Source: Amoeboradix gromovi
Taxonomy: Eukaryota > Sanchytriomycota > Sanchytriomycetes > Sanchytriales > Sanchytriaceae
NCBI GenBank assembly: GCA_018985225.1
Contig: JADGIF010000205.1
Location: forward strand, 1 to 14,754
Length of the DNA stretch: 14,754 nt
Direction of reading: 5' to 3'
The position numbers were made by a program, and so were the translations under genes. Of this stretch, positions 1 to 6,744 are shown one piece after another. The first letter of the stretch is position 1; the number at the start of each line of letters is the position of its first letter. The notes below the pieces were generated by a model, which did not search any database, was not told where the DNA came from, and saw only the letters and a program-made list of their open reading frames with translations.

Positions 1-277
1 TATTTATTCTCCTTTTATACTCGTCAACTCCGCAACTAGCTGAATGTCCACTCGCCTCTTAAATCCATAAAGTAATAAAGCTGAAATAATGTTCCAAGTT
101 GTTACAGAAAGTTAGTCCAGTTTTTATATTTGATGTCTCTTATGTAAGAATAGACTTGAGTTACGAGTTTATCAGAAGGAGAAATGGTATAACTTCAAGA
201 GGTGTTGGTATAATGAAATTCTACTTTGATCAGATGATAGTTTACTGTCTAAGCTACTTGATTTTGCAATAAATGGA
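1..277. other. Intergenic stretch without a recognisable gene
   Basis: I see no gene here on either strand; short open stretches are interrupted by stops. Positions 116-139 match 10044-10067 (opposite strand) at 21 of 24 bases, a possible dispersed repeat. The segment lies just left of the decayed Fanzor copy at 278-431 and may contain unrecognisable upstream parts of that element. Confidence 0.4.
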
Positions 278-431
278 AATTTATTAAATTTGGAGTTAGG
301 GTCATTATGTCAGATCAGGTCCCATTTGGTGTCCCACATGTACAAAATGTCTTTTGAAAGTAAAAAGAGATTTGATGGTACCAAGAAACATAGACTTGAG
401 GTACGTGAATCCATATTCAATCCCACCTTAA
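278..431 (+). pseudogene. Decayed C-terminal end of a Fanzor/TnpB-type RNA-guided nuclease (copy 1)
   Basis: Positions 339-431 read without interruption as the end of a TnpB/Fanzor protein. They show the second zinc knuckle (CTKC at 339-350), then RD (366-371), then RNI (384-392), ending in NPYSIPP and a TAA at 429-431. Aligned with the relic at 6073-6162, 17 of 30 residues are identical by eye, with no gap. Upstream, 278-338 aligns only at the DNA level with 5990-6040 and appears shortened, losing the first zinc knuckle. Nothing else of the protein is recognisable, so this is a truncated fossil and not a working gene. The RD...ARNI stretch is the RuvC-III end of this family, where the Asp is catalytic. 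The intact TAA here suggests where the ancestral protein ended. Whether the family is Fanzor1 or Fanzor2 cannot be settled from this fragment. Confidence 0.7.
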
Positions 432-520
432 GGTAGCGGAAGAATGAGCAGTCGTTGGTGCAATAGTCTGATGGGTTTTCTTGCTGCAATTGTAAATTGA
501 TGACTATAAAAATCGATGAA
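432..520 (+). repeat. Non-coding 3' tail of Fanzor copy 1
   Basis: After the TAA the sequence continues to resemble the tails of the other two copies. A GGTAGCGGAAG block at 432-442 matches the GGTAGTG(G/A)AAGCG blocks at 6166 and 6807. A later TTTCT...AATTGT block near 477-492 matches copy 3 near 6837-6853. The hairpin seen in copies 2 and 3 is mostly lost here; a short CAATT/AATTG inverted repeat remains near 487-499. The right edge is uncertain. Confidence 0.45.
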
Positions 521-553
521 ACTAGTGATCAGAATCACACAAACTTAGCGTAG

Positions 554-570
554 TTTATCGCGTTTATAAT
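554..570 (+). promoter_or_regulatory. Candidate core promoter motif of DHTKD1: TTTATCGCG then TATAAT
   Basis: TTTATCGCG lies at 554-562, followed after 2 bp by TATAAT (565-570), 41 bp before the first ATG of the dehydrogenase gene. The same pair, with a 4 bp gap, stands 57 bp before the SRPK gene (7555-7573). A partial second copy, TTATCGC, is at 586-592. The function is inferred from position and recurrence only. Confidence 0.4.
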
Positions 571-610
571 CTACAAAGGATGAAGTTATCGCATAACCCA
601 GGTTAATTGA

Positions 611-3391
611 ATGATGAAATTTGAGACAAGGAGTGTGTCATTAATGCTACGAACGATAAAAAGATCGTATATTGAAGCATCTAACGTGTTTGGATATAGA
701 ACTGCTAGGGAGTTTGAGTTGCCGGATTATTCCCCGGAAGAGCATCAAAACAGAATTCAAAATAGTAATTTATTACGATTAGTATCAGCATTCCGACAGC
801 ATGGCCACAGAGCTAGTGAAATAGATCCATTGGGAATGGCAACTGCTGAAGATGTTAAAGACTTACATTTACATAGATATGGACTGGATATCAATGACAA
901 AGTCAAATATAATCTGAAAGGTATTTTACACTTGGGCAAACCGGAGAATAAAAGTCAAGGCCTTCCAAGAGCTACAATTAAAGACATATACAAATACTTA
1001 AGATCGAGTTATTGCGGACGCATCGGCTATGAATTTTGCCATATTCCCAATTCTAGCGAACGTAGGTGGTTTCAGTTCATGGTTGAAAGCTTAGTAAAAG
1101 TCAAATTTGACAATAACGAAAAGCTAAGAATCAATTCCTTACTTTTAAAAAGCGAACTTTTTGATCAATTTATGCACAGGAAATTTCCTAGTCTTAAACG
1201 ATATGGTCTAGAGGGTGCAGAATCGTTTTTAGTGTCGCTGGATTACTTATTTGAATCTGCATGCAATACAGATGTTAAAGAAATAGTTTTATGCACTGCG
1301 CATAGAGGGAGGCTCAACATGTTGGCAGATTTGCTTAATTACCCTTTGGATGCTCTGTTTAATAAAATCAAAGGCAATCCTGAGTTTCCTGAAAAGTATA
1401 AAGGCTACTATTTGGGTGATGTTATTAGTCATTTATCTATAGATGCAGAGTTAAAGTATCATAATAAAACAATAAATGTCTCCTTGCTTAATAATCCAAG
1501 CCATTTAGAAGCAGTTAACCCTGTGGCACTAGGGCGCACTAGAGCTAGACAGATTCAAATGTATGAGTCGAACAGTGAGCCGGACTGTAGATTGGGTGAC
1601 AAAGCAATGTGCGTACAGGTTCACGGTGACGCAGCATTTAGTGGCCAGGGAATCATTATGGAGTCTTTAGGACTGAGCAATTTGCCTCATTTCAGCAGTG
1701 GTGGAAGTATTCACATAATAGTGAATAACCAAATTGGATATACTACTCAGGCTGCCAATTATAGAAGCAGCTTATATGCAAGTGATGTAGGTAAAATGAT
1801 TTCCTGTCCTGTAATTCATGTAAATGGTGATTATCCAGAGGATGTTGCATTGGCAACTAGAATTGCATATGAATACAGGAACAAGTTTCGAAAAGATTGT
1901 ATTTTGGATATCATCTCTTATAGATATCAAGGTCATAATGAACTAGATGATCCTAGTTTTACTCAGCCATCTATGTATAACAGAATTAGAAACCGGAAAT
2001 CTCCACCTGCAGTTTACAGAGAAACTAATAAAATCGATAACATGGTTATCAAGCAGCACAGTGATGAGTTCAACAATAAACTACAATCAGCGTTCGAGAT
2101 TAGTAGCGCTTATAAACCATCCTTCAGTATAAGTGATTACAAATGGGATTCCATGTCTGTACCAAGTTCTAACATAATTAGCCCAAAAACAGGTGTCAAG
2201 ATTGAAACACTAAGGCTAGTAGGATTAAATTCTGTAGAATGTCCCAGTTTAAATAAGGTGCACCCCAGATTGATGAAATATCATATTAACGATAGAATAG
2301 AGAAAATAAATCAATCTAAACCGTTGGATTGGGCTACTTGTGAGAGTATGGCTATCGGTAGTCTACTTTTAGAAAAAATTGGAGTGAGAATAAGTGGGCA
2401 AGATGTGGGAAGAGGTACATTCTCACAAAGACATTGGATGTTAGTGGACCAGGAGACAGAAGCAGTTTGGATCCCACTTAATTTGATGAGTAGCAATCAA
2501 TCTAAATTGGAAGTAGCAAATAGTTCTTTAAGTGAATTTGCTGTAATGGGCTTCGAATTCGGAATATCATGGGAGAGCCCGCAGAGATTATGCATTTGGG
2601 AAGCTCAGTTTGGGGATTTTTTCAACACAGCTCAAGTCATTATTGATCAGTTTATAGCGAGCGGAGAAGCCAAGTGGTTCAAACAAAGCGGTCTGGTGCT
2701 ACTTTTACCACACGGGCAAGATGGAACAGGGCCAGAACATAGTAGTTGTAGAATTGAAAGATTCCTACAACTAGCTGATGACAAATGCGCCATGCTAGAT
2801 ACTAGCAATAACAGTGTAGTAAATATGCATGTAGTTAATGTTACTACGCCTGCGCAGTATTTCCATGTGCTGAGAAGACAGATGGTTAGAAACTACAGAA
2901 AGCCGTTAATCGTAGCAAGTCCGAAGATATTGTTGAGGCATCCTCTTTGCACTAGCTCTATTGATGATATGGGACCTGGCACAACATTTGAACCTGTTTT
3001 GAATGACCCAAAATTTATTAAAGGTGAGAAATCACTGGTTGAGACAGTATTGTTCTGTAGTGGTAAGATATTTTACGATTTGCTAGCAGAAAGGGAGCAG
3101 AGGAAGATTAACTCTGTCGCAATAGTTAGAATCGAGGAGTTGTGCCCTTTTCCAATACAGGGTATCATGAAATTGTTGGAAGATTACAAAAACGTAAAAG
3201 AATATAAATGGGCGCAAGAAGAACATCAAAATCAAGGTGCTTGGAGCTATGTATCGCCGAGATTGGAAAATAGATTGAATGCTAAGATTAGTTATGTAGG
3301 AAGGGAGCCAAGTGCAGCTGCTGCTACAGGTGTTAGCATTTATCACAAAGAAGAAGTGAAAGTTCTATTTGACCTGATATTCAAGAAATAA
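611..3391 (+). CDS. DHTKD1: 2-oxoadipate dehydrogenase E1 component, mitochondrial (DHTKD1 family)
   Basis: Thiamine-diphosphate E1 enzyme that decarboxylates 2-oxoadipate in lysine and tryptophan breakdown and passes the glutaryl group to the E2 of a 2-oxoacid dehydrogenase complex in mitochondria. Visible family motifs: HRGRLN (residues 231-236), the ThDP/Mg site from HGD (338-340) to NNQ (372-374), GHNELDDP (441-448), SGQDVGRGTFSQRH (595-608), WEAQFGDF (663-670) and HGQDGTGPEHSS (701-712). The form DVGRGTFSQRH, the VFGYR motif close to the N-terminus and a length of 926 residues fit DHTKD1. True OGDH is longer, with an extra N-terminal E2-binding segment that is absent here. ATGs lie at 611, 614 and 644; starting at 644 (MLRTIKRSY...) would give a classic basic presequence, so that start is plausible. 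No introns. The stop overlaps an AATAAA signal. The alternative, a short OGDH, is less likely. Confidence 0.9.
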   Translation: MMKFETRSVSLMLRTIKRSYIEASNVFGYRTAREFELPDYSPEEHQNRIQNSNLLRLVSAFRQHGHRASEIDPLGMATAEDVKDLHLHRYGLDINDKVKYNLKGILHLGKPENKSQGLPRATIKDIYKYLRSSYCGRIGYEFCHIPNSSERRWFQFMVESLVKVKFDNNEKLRINSLLLKSELFDQFMHRKFPSLKRYGLEGAESFLVSLDYLFESACNTDVKEIVLCTAHRGRLNMLADLLNYPLDALFNKIKGNPEFPEKYKGYYLGDVISHLSIDAELKYHNKTINVSLLNNPSHLEAVNPVALGRTRARQIQMYESNSEPDCRLGDKAMCVQVHGDAAFSGQGIIMESLGLSNLPHFSSGGSIHIIVNNQIGYTTQAANYRSSLYASDVGKMISCPVIHVNGDYPEDVALATRIAYEYRNKFRKDCILDIISYRYQGHNELDDPSFTQPSMYNRIRNRKSPPAVYRETNKIDNMVIKQHSDEFNNKLQSAFEISSAYKPSFSISDYKWDSMSVPSSNIISPKTGVKIETLRLVGLNSVECPSLNKVHPRLMKYHINDRIEKINQSKPLDWATCESMAIGSLLLEKIGVRISGQDVGRGTFSQRHWMLVDQETEAVWIPLNLMSSNQSKLEVANSSLSEFAVMGFEFGISWESPQRLCIWEAQFGDFFNTAQVIIDQFIASGEAKWFKQSGLVLLLPHGQDGTGPEHSSCRIERFLQLADDKCAMLDTSNNSVVNMHVVNVTTPAQYFHVLRRQMVRNYRKPLIVASPKILLRHPLCTSSIDDMGPGTTFEPVLNDPKFIKGEKSLVETVLFCSGKIFYDLLAEREQRKINSVAIVRIEELCPFPIQGIMKLLEDYKNVKEYKWAQEEHQNQGAWSYVSPRLENRLNAKISYVGREPSAAAATGVSIYHKEEVKVLFDLIFKK

Positions 3392-3395
3392 TAAA
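3390..3395 (+). terminator. Poly(A) signal AATAAA overlapping the DHTKD1 stop
   Basis: AATAAA at 3390-3395 shares two bases with the TAA stop (3389-3391). The next gene's ATG is at 3445, so the 3' end of this gene and the 5' leader of the next must fit into about 50 bp. Confidence 0.5.
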
Positions 3396-3444
3396 TTTGT
3401 TTAGTTTTGAGCCATTTTCTGAGCTATTTCGTGTTTCAGTATAT

Positions 3445-4728
3445 ATGAGCACTTTTTTATATCCGACTCTAGATAAATCATACTCGGTACCTGTAAAGAA
3501 GGTAAAAGTCCATTCATCAGGTGCAATAGCTTGTCTATCTAATACTCTGGTAGTTTTAAAGCAACCTAAACCAATATCATATCAGAAACCGTGTAAAAGT
3601 ATTGCATGGCATCCTACCCAACTAAAGATTTATGCAGGGAATGAAAATGGAGAAGTAGAGCTATGGAGTCCTACCCACTTAAAAGAGGCTGTGAACCATT
3701 TTAAACCACATTTGTCAACAATTTTGGCATTAGACGTAAGTATGAATTACGATGTTGCCAGTGGAAGTAGCGATAAAACAATTAAGATATACAATAGCGA
3801 GATGAGATATGTGACTACACTAAATGCACATTCAAATTGGGTCAGAGAACTGCAGTGGAGGGATCCCTTCACCTTAATCAGCGCAAGCGATGATCATACC
3901 ATAAAGATATGGGATATTAGATCAAAATCACAGCAAACGATTCAATACAAAGGGAATGTAACTGATATGCAGGTTCATTCAGTTGATCAGGTGGTTGGAA
4001 TTACTCATTCCAGTTTTGCATCAATATTTGACTTTAGACAGCTTGAGATTATTCAGCTTTATCCATTAGCCTACCAACCAAGAGGTCTATCATTCAGCGG
4101 TTCTTCCATGGTAGTAGCTGGTCCTTATTCATTCGAAGTATTTAATGTACAATCAGGAGAATTAAAATACCATTGTGACGTTGAAGAGCAAATATTTGAT
4201 GTAGAATGGATGAACCACAAAGCTTATTTTGCGACGACTAAGTCTCTTCAAGTATGGGATATTCCTTCTCTCGATTCTATGAATACTGGCGCAGCAATAA
4301 ATGAGAATGCGACGATAGAAAACAAGAGCGTCATTTATGCCGAAACGCAAAAGGATTTGAAGAGCGAAATAAGAAAATTTAAAACACAAAAAATTAGCAG
4401 ACCCAAGAACATTGCTAAACTTGAAGAAAGACCGCTAGCAAAGGAAACAACCTCTAATGGAATGCCTTCCTTGCCCAAGTCAAAAAAAAGAGAGCAGAAG
4501 GGAACATCGTCATCCAAGTCCAAATTTGCAGGTGAAGTTACAGAAGCAGGAACAAAGTCAGTTGCTAGTCCTGTAAATCAAGAGAAAACCGCTGAAACTT
4601 TTTTGTTAGAGCGCTCTGTTGAGGTATTAACGACTCAAGTGGAGATGTTGACAAGAACCGTAGATGTTTTATTGGACAGATTGGAGAAAGTTGAGCATTT
4701 AGTTGCTGGGGAAGAAGAGGTCTATTAG
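3445..4728 (+). CDS. POC1-like centriolar WD40 protein
   Basis: Predicted 427-residue WD40 protein that resembles POC1, a centriole and basal-body protein. Residues about 45-275 form a degenerate WD40 propeller. The clearest blades contain ASGSSDKTIKIY (105-116) and LISASDDHTIKIWD (144-157), with HSNWVRELQW (129-138) before the second, as in POC1. Blades 5-7 are divergent. Residues about 290-385 are a Lys/Ser-rich linker. Residues about 386-420 form an amphipathic coil (VEVLTTQVEMLTRTVDVLLD...) like the short C-terminal POC1 coil that follows such a linker. I chose the ATG at 3445 because the frame upstream to the DHTKD1 stop contains no ATG. It follows DHTKD1 by 53 bp on the same strand. Other centrosomal WD40 proteins such as NEDD1 are possible but fit the blade order less well. 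Confidence 0.68.
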   Translation: MSTFLYPTLDKSYSVPVKKVKVHSSGAIACLSNTLVVLKQPKPISYQKPCKSIAWHPTQLKIYAGNENGEVELWSPTHLKEAVNHFKPHLSTILALDVSMNYDVASGSSDKTIKIYNSEMRYVTTLNAHSNWVRELQWRDPFTLISASDDHTIKIWDIRSKSQQTIQYKGNVTDMQVHSVDQVVGITHSSFASIFDFRQLEIIQLYPLAYQPRGLSFSGSSMVVAGPYSFEVFNVQSGELKYHCDVEEQIFDVEWMNHKAYFATTKSLQVWDIPSLDSMNTGAAINENATIENKSVIYAETQKDLKSEIRKFKTQKISRPKNIAKLEERPLAKETTSNGMPSLPKSKKREQKGTSSSKSKFAGEVTEAGTKSVASPVNQEKTAETFLLERSVEVLTTQVEMLTRTVDVLLDRLEKVEHLVAGEEEVY

Positions 4729-5195
4729 TAAATTTATTTCCGCATTTCTTGTTAAAAGGTTTTAAGTTTTGGAAAATCTGAAAATGCCAATGACTATTTA
4801 AACCAGTAACTAACATCACTGGAAATTCGAAGAGGAGTCTAATTACGACTCATATATCTCAATACACTTTACCTGCTGCCATATGATTTTTATCTACTTC
4901 CAGTGACAGTTTTTACATCCAATTTGTTTCAGAGCCCAACAACTATAAATGTTTTACTGGTAAGCACTTCAAGAGATTCCAAATGCTATTATCCTAGTGC
5001 GAAAAGCAATTTCATTTTGAACTAGATTGTGGGTGTAAAAGAGCGTATTTCGCATTTCACAGCGAGACCTCGATTTCGCATATTCTAGCTGAGATGATGC
5101 ATAGCCATTGCCATAGATGAGAAGAACTGAGTAACATGAACTTTCAATTATAACATTCTAGCAAAGTGAAATTAAAACTGTAACCTATGCTACTA
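4729..5195. other. Non-coding gap between convergent POC1-like and POLE3-like genes
   Basis: No gene seen. It should hold the 3' ends of both flanking transcripts. The sequence ATTTCGCAT occurs twice, at 5047-5055 and 5073-5081. A GTGGGTGTAAAAG block near 5028-5040 resembles, in reverse complement, the ACCCACAG block at 9650 and ACCCATAG at 5601, which may mark a diverged dispersed repeat. Confidence 0.5.
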
Positions 5196-5522
5196 CTATA
5201 AATTATTTATTCGACTAGAATCTTCAACTGTCTCCAGTTTAGCCTTCTTGCTAAACTGATCATATACAGTTTCGGGTAGCAAATCCTTCATGCAGTCAAT
5301 AGTACTTAGCACTTTAACAACGTCTGCATCAATAATTGTTTTTCTTCCAGCTATATCTGAATGTTCAGATGCCCTCATAACGATGTACTTTAAGTAATAT
5401 GACAAAACTTGTTGTAAATAAAGATTAGTATTTTTGCTTGTTCTATTCACATCGCTATTCACCGTCTCTAGTACTTGTTTGACAAGACTGTTAATTTGTG
5501 AAATTGGCAATCCTGAGGACAT
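5196..5522 (-). CDS. Histone-fold protein, POLE3/Dpb4-like
   Basis: A 108-residue protein that is almost entirely one histone fold of the H2B/NF-YB class. It opens with LPISQINSLVKQVLETV (helix 1). A long central helix follows (about residues 28-55, SKNTNLYLQQVLSYYLKYI), then GRKTIIDADVVKVL, which matches the (K/R)(R/K)T(L/I)xxxDVxxAL loop and helix 3 of POLE3, Dpb4, CHRAC and NF-Y type subunits. The LP start, the VN spacing and the C-terminal tail after LLPETV fit POLE3/Dpb4 best. That protein is a small subunit of DNA polymerase epsilon and of CHRAC-type remodelers and pairs with POLE4 or CHRAC1. Start ATG and TAG stop were checked; an AATAAA (minus strand, 5211-5206) lies inside the last codons. 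Other histone-fold proteins (TAF, CENP) cannot be excluded. Confidence 0.55.
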   Translation of the reverse strand: MSSGLPISQINSLVKQVLETVNSDVNRTSKNTNLYLQQVLSYYLKYIVMRASEHSDIAGRKTIIDADVVKVLSTIDCMKDLLPETVYDQFSKKAKLETVEDSSRINNL

Positions 5523-5880
5523 CTAGGGGTGTATCACAAATGCTAACAAAATATCTTCCGATCTCAAAATACAATGTGGACAAACTAATTTTTACAGAGT
5601 ACCCATAGTTTATACCTATGCATCAGGAGAAATAGCTATCCAATTCAATCAAATAAACTATTTAGCGCAGTTGCATGACTTTAATTTTCATTTAATCCTT
5701 TTTTGCAGCTCAATTGTTTTCTTGAATAAATCATTTATCGCGAATTTGCATGTATTTTTATGTAATTTCGTGACTTTTCCGATAGCTTAAATACTCGATA
5801 TTCTTCCTTTTCACGTACGGTAAATCAAATCTAAAGAAATAACTAACAGGTGCAGCATAGAGTCATCAACGTTGAGGAAC
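5523..5880. other. Upstream region of the POLE3-like gene
   Basis: No coding sequence recognised. AGGGGTGTATC (5525-5535) and ACCCATAGTTTATA (5601-5614) recur with similar spacing at 9560-9570 and 9650-9663. Two related blocks, TTTAGCGCAGTTGCATGAC (5662-5680) and TTTATCGCGAATTTGCATGT (5734-5753), form a direct repeat 72 bp apart and may be promoter elements of the POLE3-like gene. Confidence 0.4.
5662..5757. promoter_or_regulatory. Direct repeat of an E2F-like plus octamer-like block
   Basis: TTTAGCGCAGTTGCATGACTTT (5662-5683) and the related block at 5734-5757 both join a GCG core to a TTGCAT box. They lie 140-235 bp upstream of the ATG of a putative replication protein. In animals and plants E2F sites (TTTSSCGC) control S-phase genes, so a cell-cycle element is a reasonable guess. 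It rests on two copies only. Confidence 0.3.
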
Positions 5881-6162
5881 TGGTCCAAGCATGGAAGAAT
5901 TAGATGTCTTTCAATGCCTAGACAGTGATATCCGCACAATTTATTCAAGGAACGCTTGAAGTTCAAGTGTAAACAAAGAGGAAAGACGATAATCGAGAGT
6001 AATGAATCATTTACTAGTCAGACATGTACAAGGTGTGGTACTCCAAAGAAAACTAATTTATAAACCTACACTTGTACAAATTGTCATTTGCAAATAGAAA
6101 GAGACCATATGGCAGCAAGGAACATATACATCAAGTATCTGCATCCTTATTCAATACCGCCT
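5881..6162 (+). pseudogene. Fanzor (eukaryotic TnpB-like) RNA-guided nuclease, broken C-terminal part (copy 2)
   Basis: One reading frame carries the hallmark end of the TnpB/Fanzor family. NLFKERLKFK (from 5938) corresponds to the usual H.F..rL segment. ESNESFTSQTCTRCG (5995-6039) matches the E.(F/Y)TSxxCxxCG motif with the RuvC-II Glu and the first zinc knuckle. CTNC (6073-6084) is the second knuckle, and ERDHMAARNI (6097-6126) is the RuvC-III motif with its Asp at 6103-6105. Two in-frame stops interrupt it: TGA at 5926-5928 and TAA at 6061-6063, the latter between the knuckles. There is no start codon or recognisable N-terminal half. The wild-type stop seen in copy 1 is CAG here, so the frame runs on to 6285 through non-coding tail. 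The TSQTCTRCG form and RNIYIKYL ending lean towards Fanzor1, but a IS607-type TnpB is possible. Confidence 0.8.
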
Positions 6163-6262
6163 CAGGGTAGTGAAAGCGTGAGCAATTACTGTAATGGAGC
6201 ATCTAGCATTGCTACTTTCTCTGTGGAAATTCTCGATTTTCTCGGAAATCTGGAATTTCAGC
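6163..6262 (+). repeat. Non-coding 3' tail of Fanzor copy 2
   Basis: This tail follows the relic's protein end and is shared with the orphan copy at 6808-6882. GGTAGTGAAAGCG (6166-6178) matches GGTAGTGGAAGCG (6807-6819), and TTTCTCTGTGGAAATT (6216-6231) is identical to 6836-6851. Similarity fades after about 6262, which is my best guess for the element's right edge. Confidence 0.6.
6226..6259 (+). ncRNA. Hairpin in the Fanzor 3' tail, candidate relic of a guide-RNA scaffold
   Basis: GAAATTC (6226-6232) pairs with GAATTTC (6253-6259). Inside it GATTTTC (6235-6241) pairs with GAAATC (6245-6250) with one bulged T, closing a TCG loop. The orphan copy folds the same way at 6846-6879 despite base changes. 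In TnpB and Fanzor elements the guide (omega/fRNA) overlaps the 3' end of the ORF and the element's right end, so a conserved hairpin at this place is suggestive. It is probably non-functional here because the ORF is broken. Confidence 0.35.
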
Positions 6263-6286
6263 GAGGATATACTCCAGTGGGATAAA

Positions 6287-6724
6287 AACTCGATGTTTTT
6301 TTTTCACTAATTGAAATGATCTAGGTCTCGGGATTCTAAATCTGTCAATTCTAAAAAAATCGCTAATAAAAGTTTGATACTTCAATAAAGGAAAGTTATC
6401 ATTTATTTTCAACAATTGGTCACTTGAGTTTAAAAACGATAAAGTTATTTCATGTTGTTTACTATGCAAACCGGATGCCAAAGTAATCAGTTTTACCTCA
6501 ATAAATCATCTGCAGTGATTACACGAAGTCTATCTCTCTAATTGATCATCTTTCTATTGCAATACAATTGTTTAACAACTCGTCATACTTTTTTATCAAT
6601 TGCAAATATGTCCAAATCGTGATTCCAAAATATGTTGAATCTAAAGACATCGCTAATATATAGATTACACTCTTCCTCAGGACCCATTCGATATTTCTCA
6701 ACACCAAGGAAGAGATTTATATAC
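6287..6724 (-). repeat. Pair of diverged repeats with decayed coding-like frames
   Basis: Segments 6287-6436 and 6576-6724 resemble each other over roughly 100-150 bp. Examples are ATCGCTAATA at 6359-6368 and 6650-6659, and AACTCG near 6287 and 6577. On the minus strand both read in a coding-like way around ISD(F/V)FR; the distal one starts VEKYRMGPEEEC and the proximal one gives NSSDQLLKINDNF. The 289 bp offset is not a multiple of three and each frame meets stops, so if this was a repeat-protein gene it is dead. I do not recognise the family. Confidence 0.3.
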
Positions 6725-6744
6725 AATCTACATTAAATTTAGGT

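Noticed and set aside
320-333. ATTTGGTGTCCCA shared between copy 1 and the reverse strand near 10043-10055
   Set aside because: A single 13-base match between two 15 kb strands is expected by chance in AT-rich DNA, and flanks do not align in this register.
611-3391. Naming the dehydrogenase OGDH (SucA)
   Set aside because: The N-terminal segment of true OGDH is missing, and DVGRGTFSQRH, the VFGYR start and the overall length fit DHTKD1 better.
3397-3444. Possible N-terminal extension of the POC1-like protein from 3397
   Set aside because: The frame opens at a TTG, not an ATG. The first ATG is at 3445 and the extra 16 residues overlap the likely 3' end of DHTKD1.
6163-6285. Continuation of the Fanzor frame to a stop at 6283-6285
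   Set aside because: Copy 1 has a TAA at the equivalent of 6163, and this stretch is shared as non-coding tail with copy 3, where no frame is open. It is read-through into tail sequence.
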